The notes beneath the pieces were generated by a model, which saw only the letters and a list, made by a program, of their open reading frames with translations, did no database searches and was not told the origin of the DNA. Positions 51,176 to 59,582 of a DNA stretch of 64,000 nucleotides are shown in pieces. Where the stretch lies: assembly GCA_016235865.1 (NCBI GenBank), contig JACRIK010000026.1:1-64000 (forward strand), in the 5' to 3' direction. Made by a program: the position numbers and the translations under genes. How positions within the stretch are numbered: position 1 is the first letter of the stretch; each line of letters starts with the position of its first letter. The DNA is from Planctomycetota bacterium. Lineage in GTDB: Bacteria > Planctomycetota > MHYJ01 > JACQXL01.

Positions 51176-52603
51176 TTAACCGCCTTTCAGTTGTCTTATT
51201 TTTTCTCTTAGTTTCCAGAGCAGGGCCCTGGTGGGTGAATAATTTTCGGCCAGGCGGTCCGGCAGTTTATCGGCCGGTGCCGTGGTTTTCCGCAGGATGA
51301 AGACCAGATCCGCATCGCCCTGGCGGTAATAGTGGTCAACCAGCGTAAATGTGGCGCCTAATTTATGCCCGGCGTAATTGAGCAGTGCCAATATGCTTTC
51401 CGCCACCCAGACATGGAAGTGGATGGTGTATTTTTTCTCGACCAGTTCGGCCAGCTCGATGCGGGCCGGGGCCGGACGTTTCAGCTCGACCAGCCTGAAC
51501 CATTCCTCATAATGCGAGATATCATCTGTTTCTTTGGCGCCTTTTCGGAAGTCTTCTATCACGTGCGCCAGGGGCGTGACCGGCCGCTCAACGTCAAAGG
51601 TGAACCGCTTGTCCGGTATGCCCAGATAGAGTATGCCGCCGGGTTTCAATACCCGGTGGAATTCCTTCAGCGCCTTGAGCGGATTGGGCAGGTGCTCGAG
51701 CACGTGGCTGAAGATGACGAAATCGACACTGTTATCTGCCAGCATATGCAGGTCCTGGGCGTTGCCGACGATGTCCGGCTGTCTGATTTTGCGGCCGGAA
51801 ACGGCCTTATTGTATGATTTGAGGGTTTCTTCATCCTGATAGTCCACATACCGGACGCGGCATTGTTGGCGGTTGACCTCCAGCGGCTTATCCAGGGCGC
51901 CGATTTCTATGCCTTGGCCGGCTAAGTGCTTTGTCAGGTCGTGCTTATTGAAAAGAGTCAGGCCGGAATCCTGTTTCTTTAAGTCCTTAACGCAGAATAA
52001 CTGAAAGGCGATATAAGGCAGATGGCGGATAATTGGGAGCGTTATTCTTAACATGAATTCGCCCACTGAATTTTTGTATCTGTGATGCGGGTGGAAAACC
52101 TTGCATCCGCCCAGGCCATAAACCGCAAATCCCAGGTTTTTCAGCTCGTTAACCCCCCAGCCTGAGATGTGCTTTTCGTCCGGATTGTCTTCCGGGCCCG
52201 GCGGCAGCAGGAGTAGCCCGTTGGGCGTGGTGAGAACTATTTTATCTTTGGATACGCGCTCCATCTCCCCGATCATCATTAGCCCGTCCTGCTTGTTTAA
52301 GTGCTCGAGCACTTCCACGGATACGACGCTGTCGAATGACTTGGCGCGGAAGGGCATCCGGCGGATGTCGCCCTGGACATAGGCGTTATGAATGGATTTG
52401 GCCCGGCTTTTTAATATGTAGGGCTTGTAAAACTCTATGCCGACCAGGCAAAGGTCGGTGTCCTTATTGATGCCGCGGATGGACGAAAGGCGTCCGGACC
52501 CGGCATCGAGAATGATACGGCTGCCGCGCACCTGCTCCTTTATTAACGAGAGCAATGGCTTGGCCAATAGTTTTCTGAAGTAATCCAGATTGACTTTTAA
52601 CAT
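51176..52603 (-). CDS. Protein with two fused SAM-dependent methyltransferase domains
   Basis: The 475 residues hold two class I methyltransferase-like domains. The first (about 25-190) has ILDAGSGR at residues 31-38 and VSVEVLEHL near 112. The second (about 225-440) has IEIGALDKPLEV and FVIFSHVLEHLPNP near 310. The second motif I is degenerate, so one domain may be structural. It is the first gene of the heptose operon and probably methylates glycan sugars. Confidence 0.8.
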   Translation of the reverse strand: MLKVNLDYFRKLLAKPLLSLIKEQVRGSRIILDAGSGRLSSIRGINKDTDLCLVGIEFYKPYILKSRAKSIHNAYVQGDIRRMPFRAKSFDSVVSVEVLEHLNKQDGLMMIGEMERVSKDKIVLTTPNGLLLLPPGPEDNPDEKHISGWGVNELKNLGFAVYGLGGCKVFHPHHRYKNSVGEFMLRITLPIIRHLPYIAFQLFCVKDLKKQDSGLTLFNKHDLTKHLAGQGIEIGALDKPLEVNRQQCRVRYVDYQDEETLKSYNKAVSGRKIRQPDIVGNAQDLHMLADNSVDFVIFSHVLEHLPNPLKALKEFHRVLKPGGILYLGIPDKRFTFDVERPVTPLAHVIEDFRKGAKETDDISHYEEWFRLVELKRPAPARIELAELVEKKYTIHFHVWVAESILALLNYAGHKLGATFTLVDHYYRQGDADLVFILRKTTAPADKLPDRLAENYSPTRALLWKLREKIRQLKGG

Positions 52604-52650
52604 ATTGTTATCTGCTGAACTTTATTGCTAATCGCTGAATGACGGGAAGT

Positions 52651-53568
52651 CTATCTTTCAAGTAATAAATTTGGTGCTCGGTTAAGGATATTTGCTACCT
52701 CGCAAAATTTTTCGATTTTCTCTATCGGCTCCAGCGATTGTTTCTTTTCGTCGATAAATTGTATTTTAAACCCGTATTTTCTTAGTTTATGTAATAACTT
52801 TACAGGGTCCGTTCCCAGATTTTTAAGCGCGTATGGCCAAAATTCTATAAGAATTTTCGGATTGCTGTTTGTTAATATCTTGTTAGCCCCATCTAATGCA
52901 AGTTCTTCCGCTCCTTCAATATTTATTTTTAGAATGTCTATCCTTGTGTTTTTTATCACGTTCATATAATATTCGTCTAGAGTTACCGCTTCTACTTCAA
53001 CGGAATTAATCTGATCATCCAAGTTTTTCAAGGAATTTAAGCGAGTGTTCATGGAAAATGAATGTCCTGCCATTTCGGCATCGCTAACATAGAGTTTAAG
53101 TTTTTCCTGCTTATTAGAAAGTGCTTTCTGAAGAGGAACCACATTTAGATAGCCGCTTGCCCTGATATTTTTGCAGAGGAGTTTATAATTGTTTGGGGCA
53201 GGCTCAAATGCGTATACAATACCGTTCTTACCCACTAGCCTAGCAGCGATTAAGGTATAATATCCGATGTTTGCCCCGATATCGGCTATAACCATACCCT
53301 TTTTGACTATCTGCGTGAAAACCTTTATTTTATATTGTTCCACTTGCAAGGTACCATAGCGTAGCAACATTGGAATAAAACCTATGTCAGCAGTATTTAC
53401 ATACATCTTGTTTTTAAAACCATTAATATTAATTAAAAGAATACATCTAGGGTTAAGCTTGGAATATACGCAGTTATAGAATCTGCCGGCTCCAGGAATT
53501 TTTCCCAGTCCGGTTACGCTAATGAGCCGCCAACTTTTTATGAAAAGCAGGAATAGTAATTTACGCAT
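52651..53568 (-). CDS. FkbM family methyltransferase
   Basis: The 305-residue protein has VIADIGANIGYYTLIAARL near residue 95 (SAM site), VYAFEPAPNNYKLL near 120 and DILKINIEGAEELAL near 215, the FkbM hallmarks. It methylates hydroxyl groups, commonly of sugars. With the flippase gene upstream it is AT-richer than the heptose operon, suggesting separate acquisition of this pair. Confidence 0.87.
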   Translation of the reverse strand: MRKLLFLLFIKSWRLISVTGLGKIPGAGRFYNCVYSKLNPRCILLININGFKNKMYVNTADIGFIPMLLRYGTLQVEQYKIKVFTQIVKKGMVIADIGANIGYYTLIAARLVGKNGIVYAFEPAPNNYKLLCKNIRASGYLNVVPLQKALSNKQEKLKLYVSDAEMAGHSFSMNTRLNSLKNLDDQINSVEVEAVTLDEYYMNVIKNTRIDILKINIEGAEELALDGANKILTNSNPKILIEFWPYALKNLGTDPVKLLHKLRKYGFKIQFIDEKKQSLEPIEKIEKFCEVANILNRAPNLLLER

Positions 53569-53609
53569 CGTCTATTTCCTTGTCAGGTTTTGTGATTAGA
53601 TTTTTTTCA

Positions 53610-55211
53610 TTACTTGCTTCTTCCGTTGATTTGTTGCGCAATGTTTTCACTACGGAATTTCAGTATTAAAGGTTTTAAAAACGATAATTTATCTTTGAGT
53701 AATGTCATGTCAATGTTATCTAAAGGTTTCAGATAGGATAGCACCGTTAAATAAACAGCGAAAAACATCAACGCGTTGATAACTAAAATAATTAAGCTTG
53801 CAATTCGCGTATGTTCAAATAAAACACCTTGAAATATGCTCGTTAACCTCCAAAGGGGTAGCCCAATGCAGATACATATAATGGTAGTTTTCAGAATGGT
53901 TATCTTTATGAAATGCCAAACAGGTAAATGAAGTAGCTGCTGGAATTTTATAAAAATATATATGGCCGCTATAAACAAGCTGAGAGATGTGCCTATTGCA
54001 ACACCCATAAAGCCGAATTGAACAATAAAGATGATACTTAACGGGATATTCAGGATTGCTACAAGTAATCCTGCTTTCATTTCAAATTCTGGTTTCGCAA
54101 TTGCTTGCACGATCACCGCCCTCATTCCGGATAAAACCGCGAATAACCAACCCACGCAAAGGACTTGAATAATCCCGGTAGATTTTTCATAACCTGGTCC
54201 CATCCAGGCCATCATTATGTGGTGGGCAGAGATAATGATAAAGGTAAATAAAGGGATTGCTATCAGCCCTAGGTATTTTGTCCCTCGGGTGTAACCTTCA
54301 ATTAGTTTTTCTCTTTCGCCTCTGGCATCTATTTCTGAAAAGGCTGGTATTAAAGCAGTAAGAAATAAAAGAACAAGCGACTTGGCTTTCTCCACTATGG
54401 TGCTTCCTAGTTGGAAGTAAGCCACTAGTCCGATTGATAGAAAATAAGTAATTAACAGTTTATCAATTTGAACGGATGTTATTGAAGAAATCTTCGCGAT
54501 TTGTAATTTATACCCAAACCCGAATAGTTTCTTGAACATTTCTTTAGTGAGTAAGAAAGGGTTGAGTCGTAATTCTGGCAGTATTTTGAAGGCAATGACG
54601 ATATTGACAATACTGCTTATTATTAGGATGAGTGCATTATTGACCATTAGTCCGGGTAATCCATACCCTAATTTCAGAAAAATGATTGTTCCGATAACCT
54701 GAGGGACAGAGATAGCAATCGCCACTTTATTGGAGATATCCATTCGTTGTAACCCGCCTTGAATTGCCCCGAATGAACTGAAGGCGTTAAAAATACAAAA
54801 GATGATAATACCCAGCGAAAACGCAAATCGTGCCTCGCCATATAATTCTACAGGGATACTAAGTAAACGTAAAATAGGGTTAATGAGCACGAAGCCAATG
54901 CTGATAATAATAACCGCAAAGATACAATAAAAGGTAACCCCGGTGTTTATAATCTGATTTATTTTCACATAATCTTTTTTTGTATAGAATTCGGAGATAT
55001 ATTTGACGAAGGATGTGCTAATCCCGAAATCTAATAAGCCGAAATAACCCGTTAGTATACCGACTACTGCCCAGATACCAAATCTGTCCACTCCGATATG
55101 CTTGATGATATATGGGGTCAGGAATATTGCAATTAATATTCCCCATCCATTTCCGATAATATTAAAGATAGTATTGCGAACTATTTTATGCGACAGGGTT
55201 TTTTCTTCCAT
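53610..55211 (-). CDS. Polysaccharide flippase (Wzx/MATE-like)
   Basis: The 533-residue protein is almost entirely hydrophobic, with about 14 membrane helices, and begins with a basic KIVRNTIFNIIGNGWGI segment typical of polysaccharide flippases. It should move lipid-linked oligosaccharide across the inner membrane. It lies between the FkbM and metallo-hydrolase genes and is AT-rich. Confidence 0.87.
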   Translation of the reverse strand: MEEKTLSHKIVRNTIFNIIGNGWGILIAIFLTPYIIKHIGVDRFGIWAVVGILTGYFGLLDFGISTSFVKYISEFYTKKDYVKINQIINTGVTFYCIFAVIIISIGFVLINPILRLLSIPVELYGEARFAFSLGIIIFCIFNAFSSFGAIQGGLQRMDISNKVAIAISVPQVIGTIIFLKLGYGLPGLMVNNALILIISSIVNIVIAFKILPELRLNPFLLTKEMFKKLFGFGYKLQIAKISSITSVQIDKLLITYFLSIGLVAYFQLGSTIVEKAKSLVLLFLTALIPAFSEIDARGEREKLIEGYTRGTKYLGLIAIPLFTFIIISAHHIMMAWMGPGYEKSTGIIQVLCVGWLFAVLSGMRAVIVQAIAKPEFEMKAGLLVAILNIPLSIIFIVQFGFMGVAIGTSLSLFIAAIYIFIKFQQLLHLPVWHFIKITILKTTIICICIGLPLWRLTSIFQGVLFEHTRIASLIILVINALMFFAVYLTVLSYLKPLDNIDMTLLKDKLSFLKPLILKFRSENIAQQINGRSK

Positions 55212-55221
55212 AAGTTGATAT

Positions 55222-55968
55222 CTAAACCGTAATCGTCAGATTGTCTGACGCTTCAATTACATTAGAGAATGTTTCTTTGGCCTGGCGCCGGGCGGTCCGG
55301 CGGTCCTTTAACGCCGGATATATGGCCGCGTCAAAATGGGTCAGGATGAGTTTCCTGGCCTTGGCTTCTTTGGCTAATTTTGCGGCCCGGTCCGGATTCA
55401 GGTGCGGCCATTGGGGTAATTCCTGCCCCCGCTTGAACGCGCATTCGGTAATGAGCAGGTCGGCACTCCTGGCCAATTTGACGGCATTGGCGCAATAGCC
55501 GGTATCGGTGCAGTAGGTGATTGTTTTACCGCCGATATTAAGTCGGTATCCTAAAGTGGGGACCGGATGATTTAATGGTTGACATTCAAATGGAATAGGC
55601 GATTTATAACCGCCTTTCTTGGCCTCAAATACCCTGGTCGGGTAGGGGAGTTTGGTAAACGGGAAGGTGTATGGTTTTTGGACAATGGTATGGAGCATCT
55701 TTTTCAGGCCCCTGGGGCCGGTAATATGTAATCCTTCCCTGAAGTTGAATTTGTTCAGGGTGTGTAATCCGATAATATGGTCTAAATGATAATGTGACAG
55801 GAATAAATAAACCGGCTGGTTAAAGGTGAGGTGCCGGCCGATCTTGGCGAATCCGTTGCCGGCATCAAGGATAATGTCATAGCGCGGATGCTGTATCAGG
55901 ACCGAAACCGTATTGCCGGTTTTCGTGTCATACCAGCCGTTGGTGCCGAGGAAGGTTATTTTTATCAT
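55222..55968 (-). CDS. Metallo-beta-lactamase fold hydrolase, RNase Z-like
   Basis: The 248-residue protein has the two-metal motif SHYHLDHIIGLH near residue 60, a His in QPLNHPVPTLGYR near 137, CTDTGY near 155 and LTHFDA near 215. It resembles the RNase Z/phosphodiesterase branch; a tRNA-processing or nucleotide-cleaving role is possible. ATG 55968 is chosen; an upstream frame would read part of a repeat. It is 10 bp from the flippase gene. Confidence 0.82.
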   Translation of the reverse strand: MIKITFLGTNGWYDTKTGNTVSVLIQHPRYDIILDAGNGFAKIGRHLTFNQPVYLFLSHYHLDHIIGLHTLNKFNFREGLHITGPRGLKKMLHTIVQKPYTFPFTKLPYPTRVFEAKKGGYKSPIPFECQPLNHPVPTLGYRLNIGGKTITYCTDTGYCANAVKLARSADLLITECAFKRGQELPQWPHLNPDRAAKLAKEAKARKLILTHFDAAIYPALKDRRTARRQAKETFSNVIEASDNLTITV

Positions 55969-55986
55969 AAGACAATAAATACTTTT

Positions 55987-56158
55987 AACAGGGACTTTAA
56001 CGAGACATTTATGAGACGAATTCACCGTTTTCTGGTCTCTTAACGGTCTTTTAAGAGTCCCTGTTGAGAATTCGCAATTTGACAGGGACTTATACGAGAC
56101 ATTTATGAGACAAATCCCCTGTTTTTGGGTCTCTTACCGGTCTCTTAAGAGTCCCTGT
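55987..56158. repeat. Two tandem family C palindromes
   Basis: 55987-56065 and 56082-56158 each start with ACAGGGACTT and end with AAGAGTCCCTGT. The inner part has GAGACATTTATGAGAC on the left and two GTCTC/GTCTT stretches on the right, so each can form a branched hairpin. The right end of the second copy recurs at 56625-56648. Confidence 0.88.
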
Positions 56159-56180
56159 TAATGAGTATTTTAAGGGGCTT

Positions 56181-56594
56181 TTAGTCCAATTTTAGTCCTT
56201 GTTTCTCCAATTCATAAAAGTTATCAAACCTCCTGAAGTCCAATTCTTTCTTGGCAAAATTAACTAAAAACCCGATTAATATTCCACTAACCCTTAATTG
56301 TGATATAATTTGTGCCTTATGATTTTCATCTAATTCATTTACGGCTTTGATTTCTATGATTATTTTGCCTTCCACTAAAATATCCGGTATATACTTACCC
56401 ACTTCTTGGTTTTCGTACAGAATCGGGAAAGATTTCTCACTTTCTACATTAGTAAAATGTTTTTTTAACTCTATCAAAAGTGCTTTATGGTATGCCTCTT
56501 CTAAAAATCCCGGTCCAAGTGTATCATGAACCTTATAGAAAGATTTAATAATTTTATCGGTTATTTCTCTATATTCTGAATCATTCCATTTCAT
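56181..56594 (-). CDS. GxxExxY family protein, nuclease-like
   Basis: The 137-residue protein has the family motif GFLEEAY (residues 29-35) and a PD-(D/E)xK-like core: D71 (IPDILVEG), E81 and K83 (IIEIKAV). Its function is not established, but the core suggests a nuclease. GAGGAG lies seven bases before the ATG at 56594 and only one base before the in-frame ATG at 56600, so 56594 is preferred. The gene is bracketed by an exact 24-bp direct repeat taken from the family C palindrome. Confidence 0.83.
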   Translation of the reverse strand: MKWNDSEYREITDKIIKSFYKVHDTLGPGFLEEAYHKALLIELKKHFTNVESEKSFPILYENQEVGKYIPDILVEGKIIIEIKAVNELDENHKAQIISQLRVSGILIGFLVNFAKKELDFRRFDNFYELEKQGLKLD

Positions 56595-56616
56595 ATTCAT
56601 TCTCCTCTATTAATAT

Positions 56617-56648
56617 CTCGTATAGGTCTCTTAAGAGTCCCTGTTAAT
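56617..56648. repeat. Family C right-end copy, 24-bp direct repeat
   Basis: GGTCTCTTAAGAGTCCCTGT and the next four bases at 56625-56648 are identical to 56139-56162. The preceding CTCGTATA is a remnant of the inner part. It lies just upstream of the GxxExxY ribosome binding site. Confidence 0.88.
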
Positions 56649-56651
56649 AAT

Positions 56652-57119
56652 TTATATTTTTTCAGGCAGCATGGTTATTAACATCGTAACTGTTTGATAT
56701 ATCTTCTTGAGGTTATTCAGCCGTTGCTGGTAAAATTCCTTTTTGCCTGCGTCTTCAACATTTCCGATTCGCGTCTCTATCTCTCCCAGATTGGCTGATG
56801 CTTTATTCATCCGGCTATTTATGCCGCTTTTGACTTTCTTCAAGGCGATTTCCATGATGTTGGGGTTAACTTCGTAATAGTCCCGGCGCGAGCCCTTGAC
56901 AAAGATATTCTTGACCGCATCCCAGCTCTCCAGAATCCGGATATTCTGGCTGACCGTGCTTTTGCTTAGGTGCAGTTTGGCCGAGATTTCATCCAGCGAT
57001 AGGGCAGAGGGTGATATATATAGAAGGGCATATATCTGGGCCGATACAGAACTGATGCCGAAGCTACTCGCAAATTCACTGGCTGTCTTAACTACATTGT
57101 CTATAAAGGCATCTGACAT
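56652..57119 (-). CDS. GbsR/MarR-like transcriptional regulator
   Basis: The 155-residue protein has a winged HTH (LSLDEISAKLHLSKSTVSQNI near residue 46, RRDYYEV in the wing near 84) followed by a long helical dimerisation region (about 95-150). This matches the GbsR family. AAAGG upstream supports ATG 57119. A strong promoter with a palindrome at its start site lies directly upstream, suggesting autorepression. The effector is unknown; Gram-negative relatives often control transport or osmolyte genes. Confidence 0.82.
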   Translation of the reverse strand: MSDAFIDNVVKTASEFASSFGISSVSAQIYALLYISPSALSLDEISAKLHLSKSTVSQNIRILESWDAVKNIFVKGSRRDYYEVNPNIMEIALKKVKSGINSRMNKASANLGEIETRIGNVEDAGKKEFYQQRLNNLKKIYQTVTMLITMLPEKI

Positions 57120-57142
57120 ATAATATACCTTTCGGAACATTC

Positions 57143-57152
57143 AGAACGTTCT
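57143..57152. promoter_or_regulatory. Palindromic operator AGAACGTTCT
   Basis: A perfect 10-bp palindrome, with a half-like GGAACATTC next to it (57134-57142), lies a few bases downstream of the -10 box, at the expected transcription start. It is a good candidate for the binding site of the GbsR-like regulator. Confidence 0.6.
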
Positions 57153-57158
57153 AAACGT

Positions 57159-57187
57159 AATATATACTATATCGGATATTATGTCAA
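57159..57187 (-). promoter_or_regulatory. Promoter of the GbsR-like gene
   Basis: TTGACA (57182-57187) and TATATT (57159-57164) on the minus strand are separated by exactly 17 bases. This is the closest match to a housekeeping promoter that I found in the window. Confidence 0.75.
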
Positions 57188-57244
57188 GTAAAATAATAAT
57201 ATTTATGAAAAATACTTCACCACAAAGACTATTAAGGTGGTAAT

Positions 57245-57292
57245 ACAACCCCCTTAGTCCCCCTTAACAAAGGGGGAATAAAAGGGGGTTGT
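57245..57292. repeat. Palindromic repeat, family B
   Basis: ACAACCCCCTTAGTCCCCCTT...AAGGGGGTTGT-type inverted repeat with a CCCCCTTAACAAAGGGGG core. It separates the divergent regulator and recO genes. Confidence 0.8.
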
Positions 57293-57357
57293 CTGCTTCT
57301 GACAGAAGTTATGAAGTTTTCTTGACTTTAACATTAATATTATATTGTATACGCAAA

Positions 57358-58140
57358 ATGAATTTCCGCAAGACCGAGGCAATTACCATCGGGCAGAGGG
57401 ACTACAGCGATACCAGCCAGATTCTCACTTTTTACACTAACGACTACGGTAAGCTAACGGCTTTGGCGCGCGGCATCAAAAGGCCCAAGCACCGGCTCCT
57501 GAATCCGCCCGACATTTTCAGTTACAGCGAAATAATATTTATCAGTAAGTCGCCTCAGGGCTTGAACCTTCTGACCGAGATAACCGTCCGGGATAACTTT
57601 CCTTTACTCAGAATAAATCTGGCCCGCCTGCGCATGGCTTTTTATGTGGCGCGATTCCTGGACGAGTTGACCGAGCCGGACGAACCGAATCCGCCGCTGT
57701 TTAATCTTGCCTTACGGACGCTCCAACAGCTCGCGTCTGTTCGGCCGGTTTCGGCCCGGATCAAAAAGGCGCGAAAGATAACCGATAATTCTTGCAGTGA
57801 TATGGAAAAAATGATTATCTTTGCCTTCGAGGCCCAGGCGCTGAAATTCCTGGGTTATATGCCCAATACCCAGAGTTGCCCGGTTTGTAAGAAAACGCTT
57901 GCTAAGAGCCGGAAAGTGGTTTTTAGTTTTTATAACGGCAGTATTCTTTGCCCGGCTTGCCGGGGCCGGCAGGCCAGGAAGGACGATTTGATAGAAGTAT
58001 CGGCCGGCGTGATGAAACTGGTTGACGTGCTGAGCAACCCGTTTCTGCCGGACCTGGAGCGCCTGAAGATTACCGGCCCGATGCGGGCGGAGCTGAGGGG
58101 CTTTATAAATAAATATATTACTTATATTGCGAATACCTAA
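57358..58140 (+). CDS. recO: DNA repair protein RecO
   Basis: RecO loads RecA with RecR in gap repair and anneals DNA. The 260-residue protein has the N-terminal OB fold (TEAITIGQRDYSDTSQILTF) and the C-terminal zinc site (CPVC near residue 180, CPAC near 202). ATG 57358 matches the family start. It is the first gene of a tightly packed plus-strand block; the stop is one base before the next gene. Confidence 0.92.
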   Translation: MNFRKTEAITIGQRDYSDTSQILTFYTNDYGKLTALARGIKRPKHRLLNPPDIFSYSEIIFISKSPQGLNLLTEITVRDNFPLLRINLARLRMAFYVARFLDELTEPDEPNPPLFNLALRTLQQLASVRPVSARIKKARKITDNSCSDMEKMIIFAFEAQALKFLGYMPNTQSCPVCKKTLAKSRKVVFSFYNGSILCPACRGRQARKDDLIEVSAGVMKLVDVLSNPFLPDLERLKITGPMRAELRGFINKYITYIANT

Positions 58141-58141
58141 A

Positions 58142-59077
58142 ATGAAATACATATTCCTTGCGCTTTTGTCTTTAACCGGATTGTTCTTTATCGGCTGTTC
58201 TTCGGCTCCGGAAGCGGCTGCTCCGGAAAAGGAATACCCGGTGTCTCCTGAAGCGGAGGCGAAATACCAGGACGCCGAAAAGGAGATGGCGGGTAATAAT
58301 TATAATGCGGCCCGGGGATTGCTCAACGAGGCATTGGAGTTAACCAAAAACCGCGGCCAGCGGGAGAAAATCTCGTTCCTCGTCGGGGAAAGCCTGTTCC
58401 GGGCGGAATATTACAATAATGCCTACAAGTGGTTTCAGAAATTCCTGCTCGAATTTCCCAAGACAGAGAGGTTAAATGACGTTATCAACCGTGAGCTGGA
58501 GATTGGATTCAAATTCATCAACGGCGCCAAGCGCAGCTTGTGGGGCTTTTACATAGTTCCTTCGTATGATTTGGGCGTAAAGATTGTCCGCGAGACGTTG
58601 AAGAGTTATCCCTATACCGAACATTCCGAGGAATACCATTTCATGCTGGCCGGCCATCTTTTCGGATTGGAGTATTATGACGAAGCGCGCACTGAATACG
58701 AGAGTTTTATCCGGGTGTATCCTAAAAGCAAGCTTGTTCCCGAGGCAGAATACCGCATGGCCCGGTGCTATGTCCTGATGTATCTGGGGTATGCCTATGA
58801 GGTTACGCCGCTGGCCGAGGCATATAAAATTACCGGCAAATTTACCGAGAAGTATCCGGACAGCCCGCTTAACGCCGATGTCAAGAAATTGCACGAGCAG
58901 ATTACCGGCTCCTTTGCCCAGCGGGATTATGAGGTGGCGATGTTTTATGCCAGGACGGACAAGCCAAAGTCAGCCCGGATTTATCTCGAAAGTGTGATTA
59001 AAAATTACCCTGAAACCAAATGGGCCAAGGACGCCGCCGCCGCCCTGAGCGAATTGCCGGATAAGGAACAGAAGTGA
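58142..59077 (+). CDS. BamD-like TPR lipoprotein
   Basis: The 311-residue protein has a lipobox (FIGC, Cys19) and a series of TPR-like helical pairs, with YNNAYKWFQKFLLEFPKTERL and YDEARTEYESFIRVYPKSKL-type repeats typical of BamD/YfiO outer-membrane assembly lipoproteins. It may assist beta-barrel insertion. It is longer than usual BamD (about 245), with an extra central segment. It is followed two bases later by lptE. Confidence 0.78.
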   Translation: MKYIFLALLSLTGLFFIGCSSAPEAAAPEKEYPVSPEAEAKYQDAEKEMAGNNYNAARGLLNEALELTKNRGQREKISFLVGESLFRAEYYNNAYKWFQKFLLEFPKTERLNDVINRELEIGFKFINGAKRSLWGFYIVPSYDLGVKIVRETLKSYPYTEHSEEYHFMLAGHLFGLEYYDEARTEYESFIRVYPKSKLVPEAEYRMARCYVLMYLGYAYEVTPLAEAYKITGKFTEKYPDSPLNADVKKLHEQITGSFAQRDYEVAMFYARTDKPKSARIYLESVIKNYPETKWAKDAAAALSELPDKEQK

Positions 59078-59078
59078 T

Positions 59079-59582
59079 ATGCTTAGCACTGTACTTCGCG
59101 CGAGCGTGTGGTTCATGTTTCTATTGGTAGCCGGCTGCGGTTATCAGCCCAATCTGTATTTGAAAGAGGTGACCGCGGTAGCCGTTCCCATCTTTGATAA
59201 CAAGACCGCCTGGCGCGAGATGGAGTTTGAATTGACTAACTTGGTTCAGCGCGAAATTAAGGCCAGAACGCCTTTCCGGTTGGTCAGCCATCCCGAGGAT
59301 GCGGATATCATAATCCAGGGCGAAATCACCGATTATCGAAAGCCGGCGATGGTGGAAGATGTCCAGGATAATGTGATTGTCGCCGGTTCGGTGATGGTCC
59401 TTAAGGTCAGCATAAAAGAACAGAAGACCGGCAAAGAAATACTGACAAAAAGCCAGACCGCCCAGAGCGAATTTATCCGGGGGGCCAGCGAGGCCGCCAC
59501 CGATGCCGAATACCGCGGGCGACAGCAAACATTAGAACAACTCAGCCGCTGGGTGGTATCTTTATTAGAGGAGTCGCAATGA
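59079..59582 (+). CDS. lptE: LptE-like lipoprotein (LPS assembly)
   Basis: The 167-residue protein has a lipobox (VAGC, Cys20) followed by GYQP, the LptE family start, then VAVPIFDNKT near residue 35. It should plug the LptD barrel and help place LPS in the outer membrane. Its stop overlaps the ftsH start (ATGA). Its presence shows an LPS-type outer membrane. Confidence 0.85.
   Translation: MLSTVLRASVWFMFLLVAGCGYQPNLYLKEVTAVAVPIFDNKTAWREMEFELTNLVQREIKARTPFRLVSHPEDADIIIQGEITDYRKPAMVEDVQDNVIVAGSVMVLKVSIKEQKTGKEILTKSQTAQSEFIRGASEAATDAEYRGRQQTLEQLSRWVVSLLEESQ

Noticed and set aside
55969-56025. N-terminal extension of the metallo-hydrolase
   Set aside because: It is read from a family C palindrome; the protein fold begins at the ATG at 55968.
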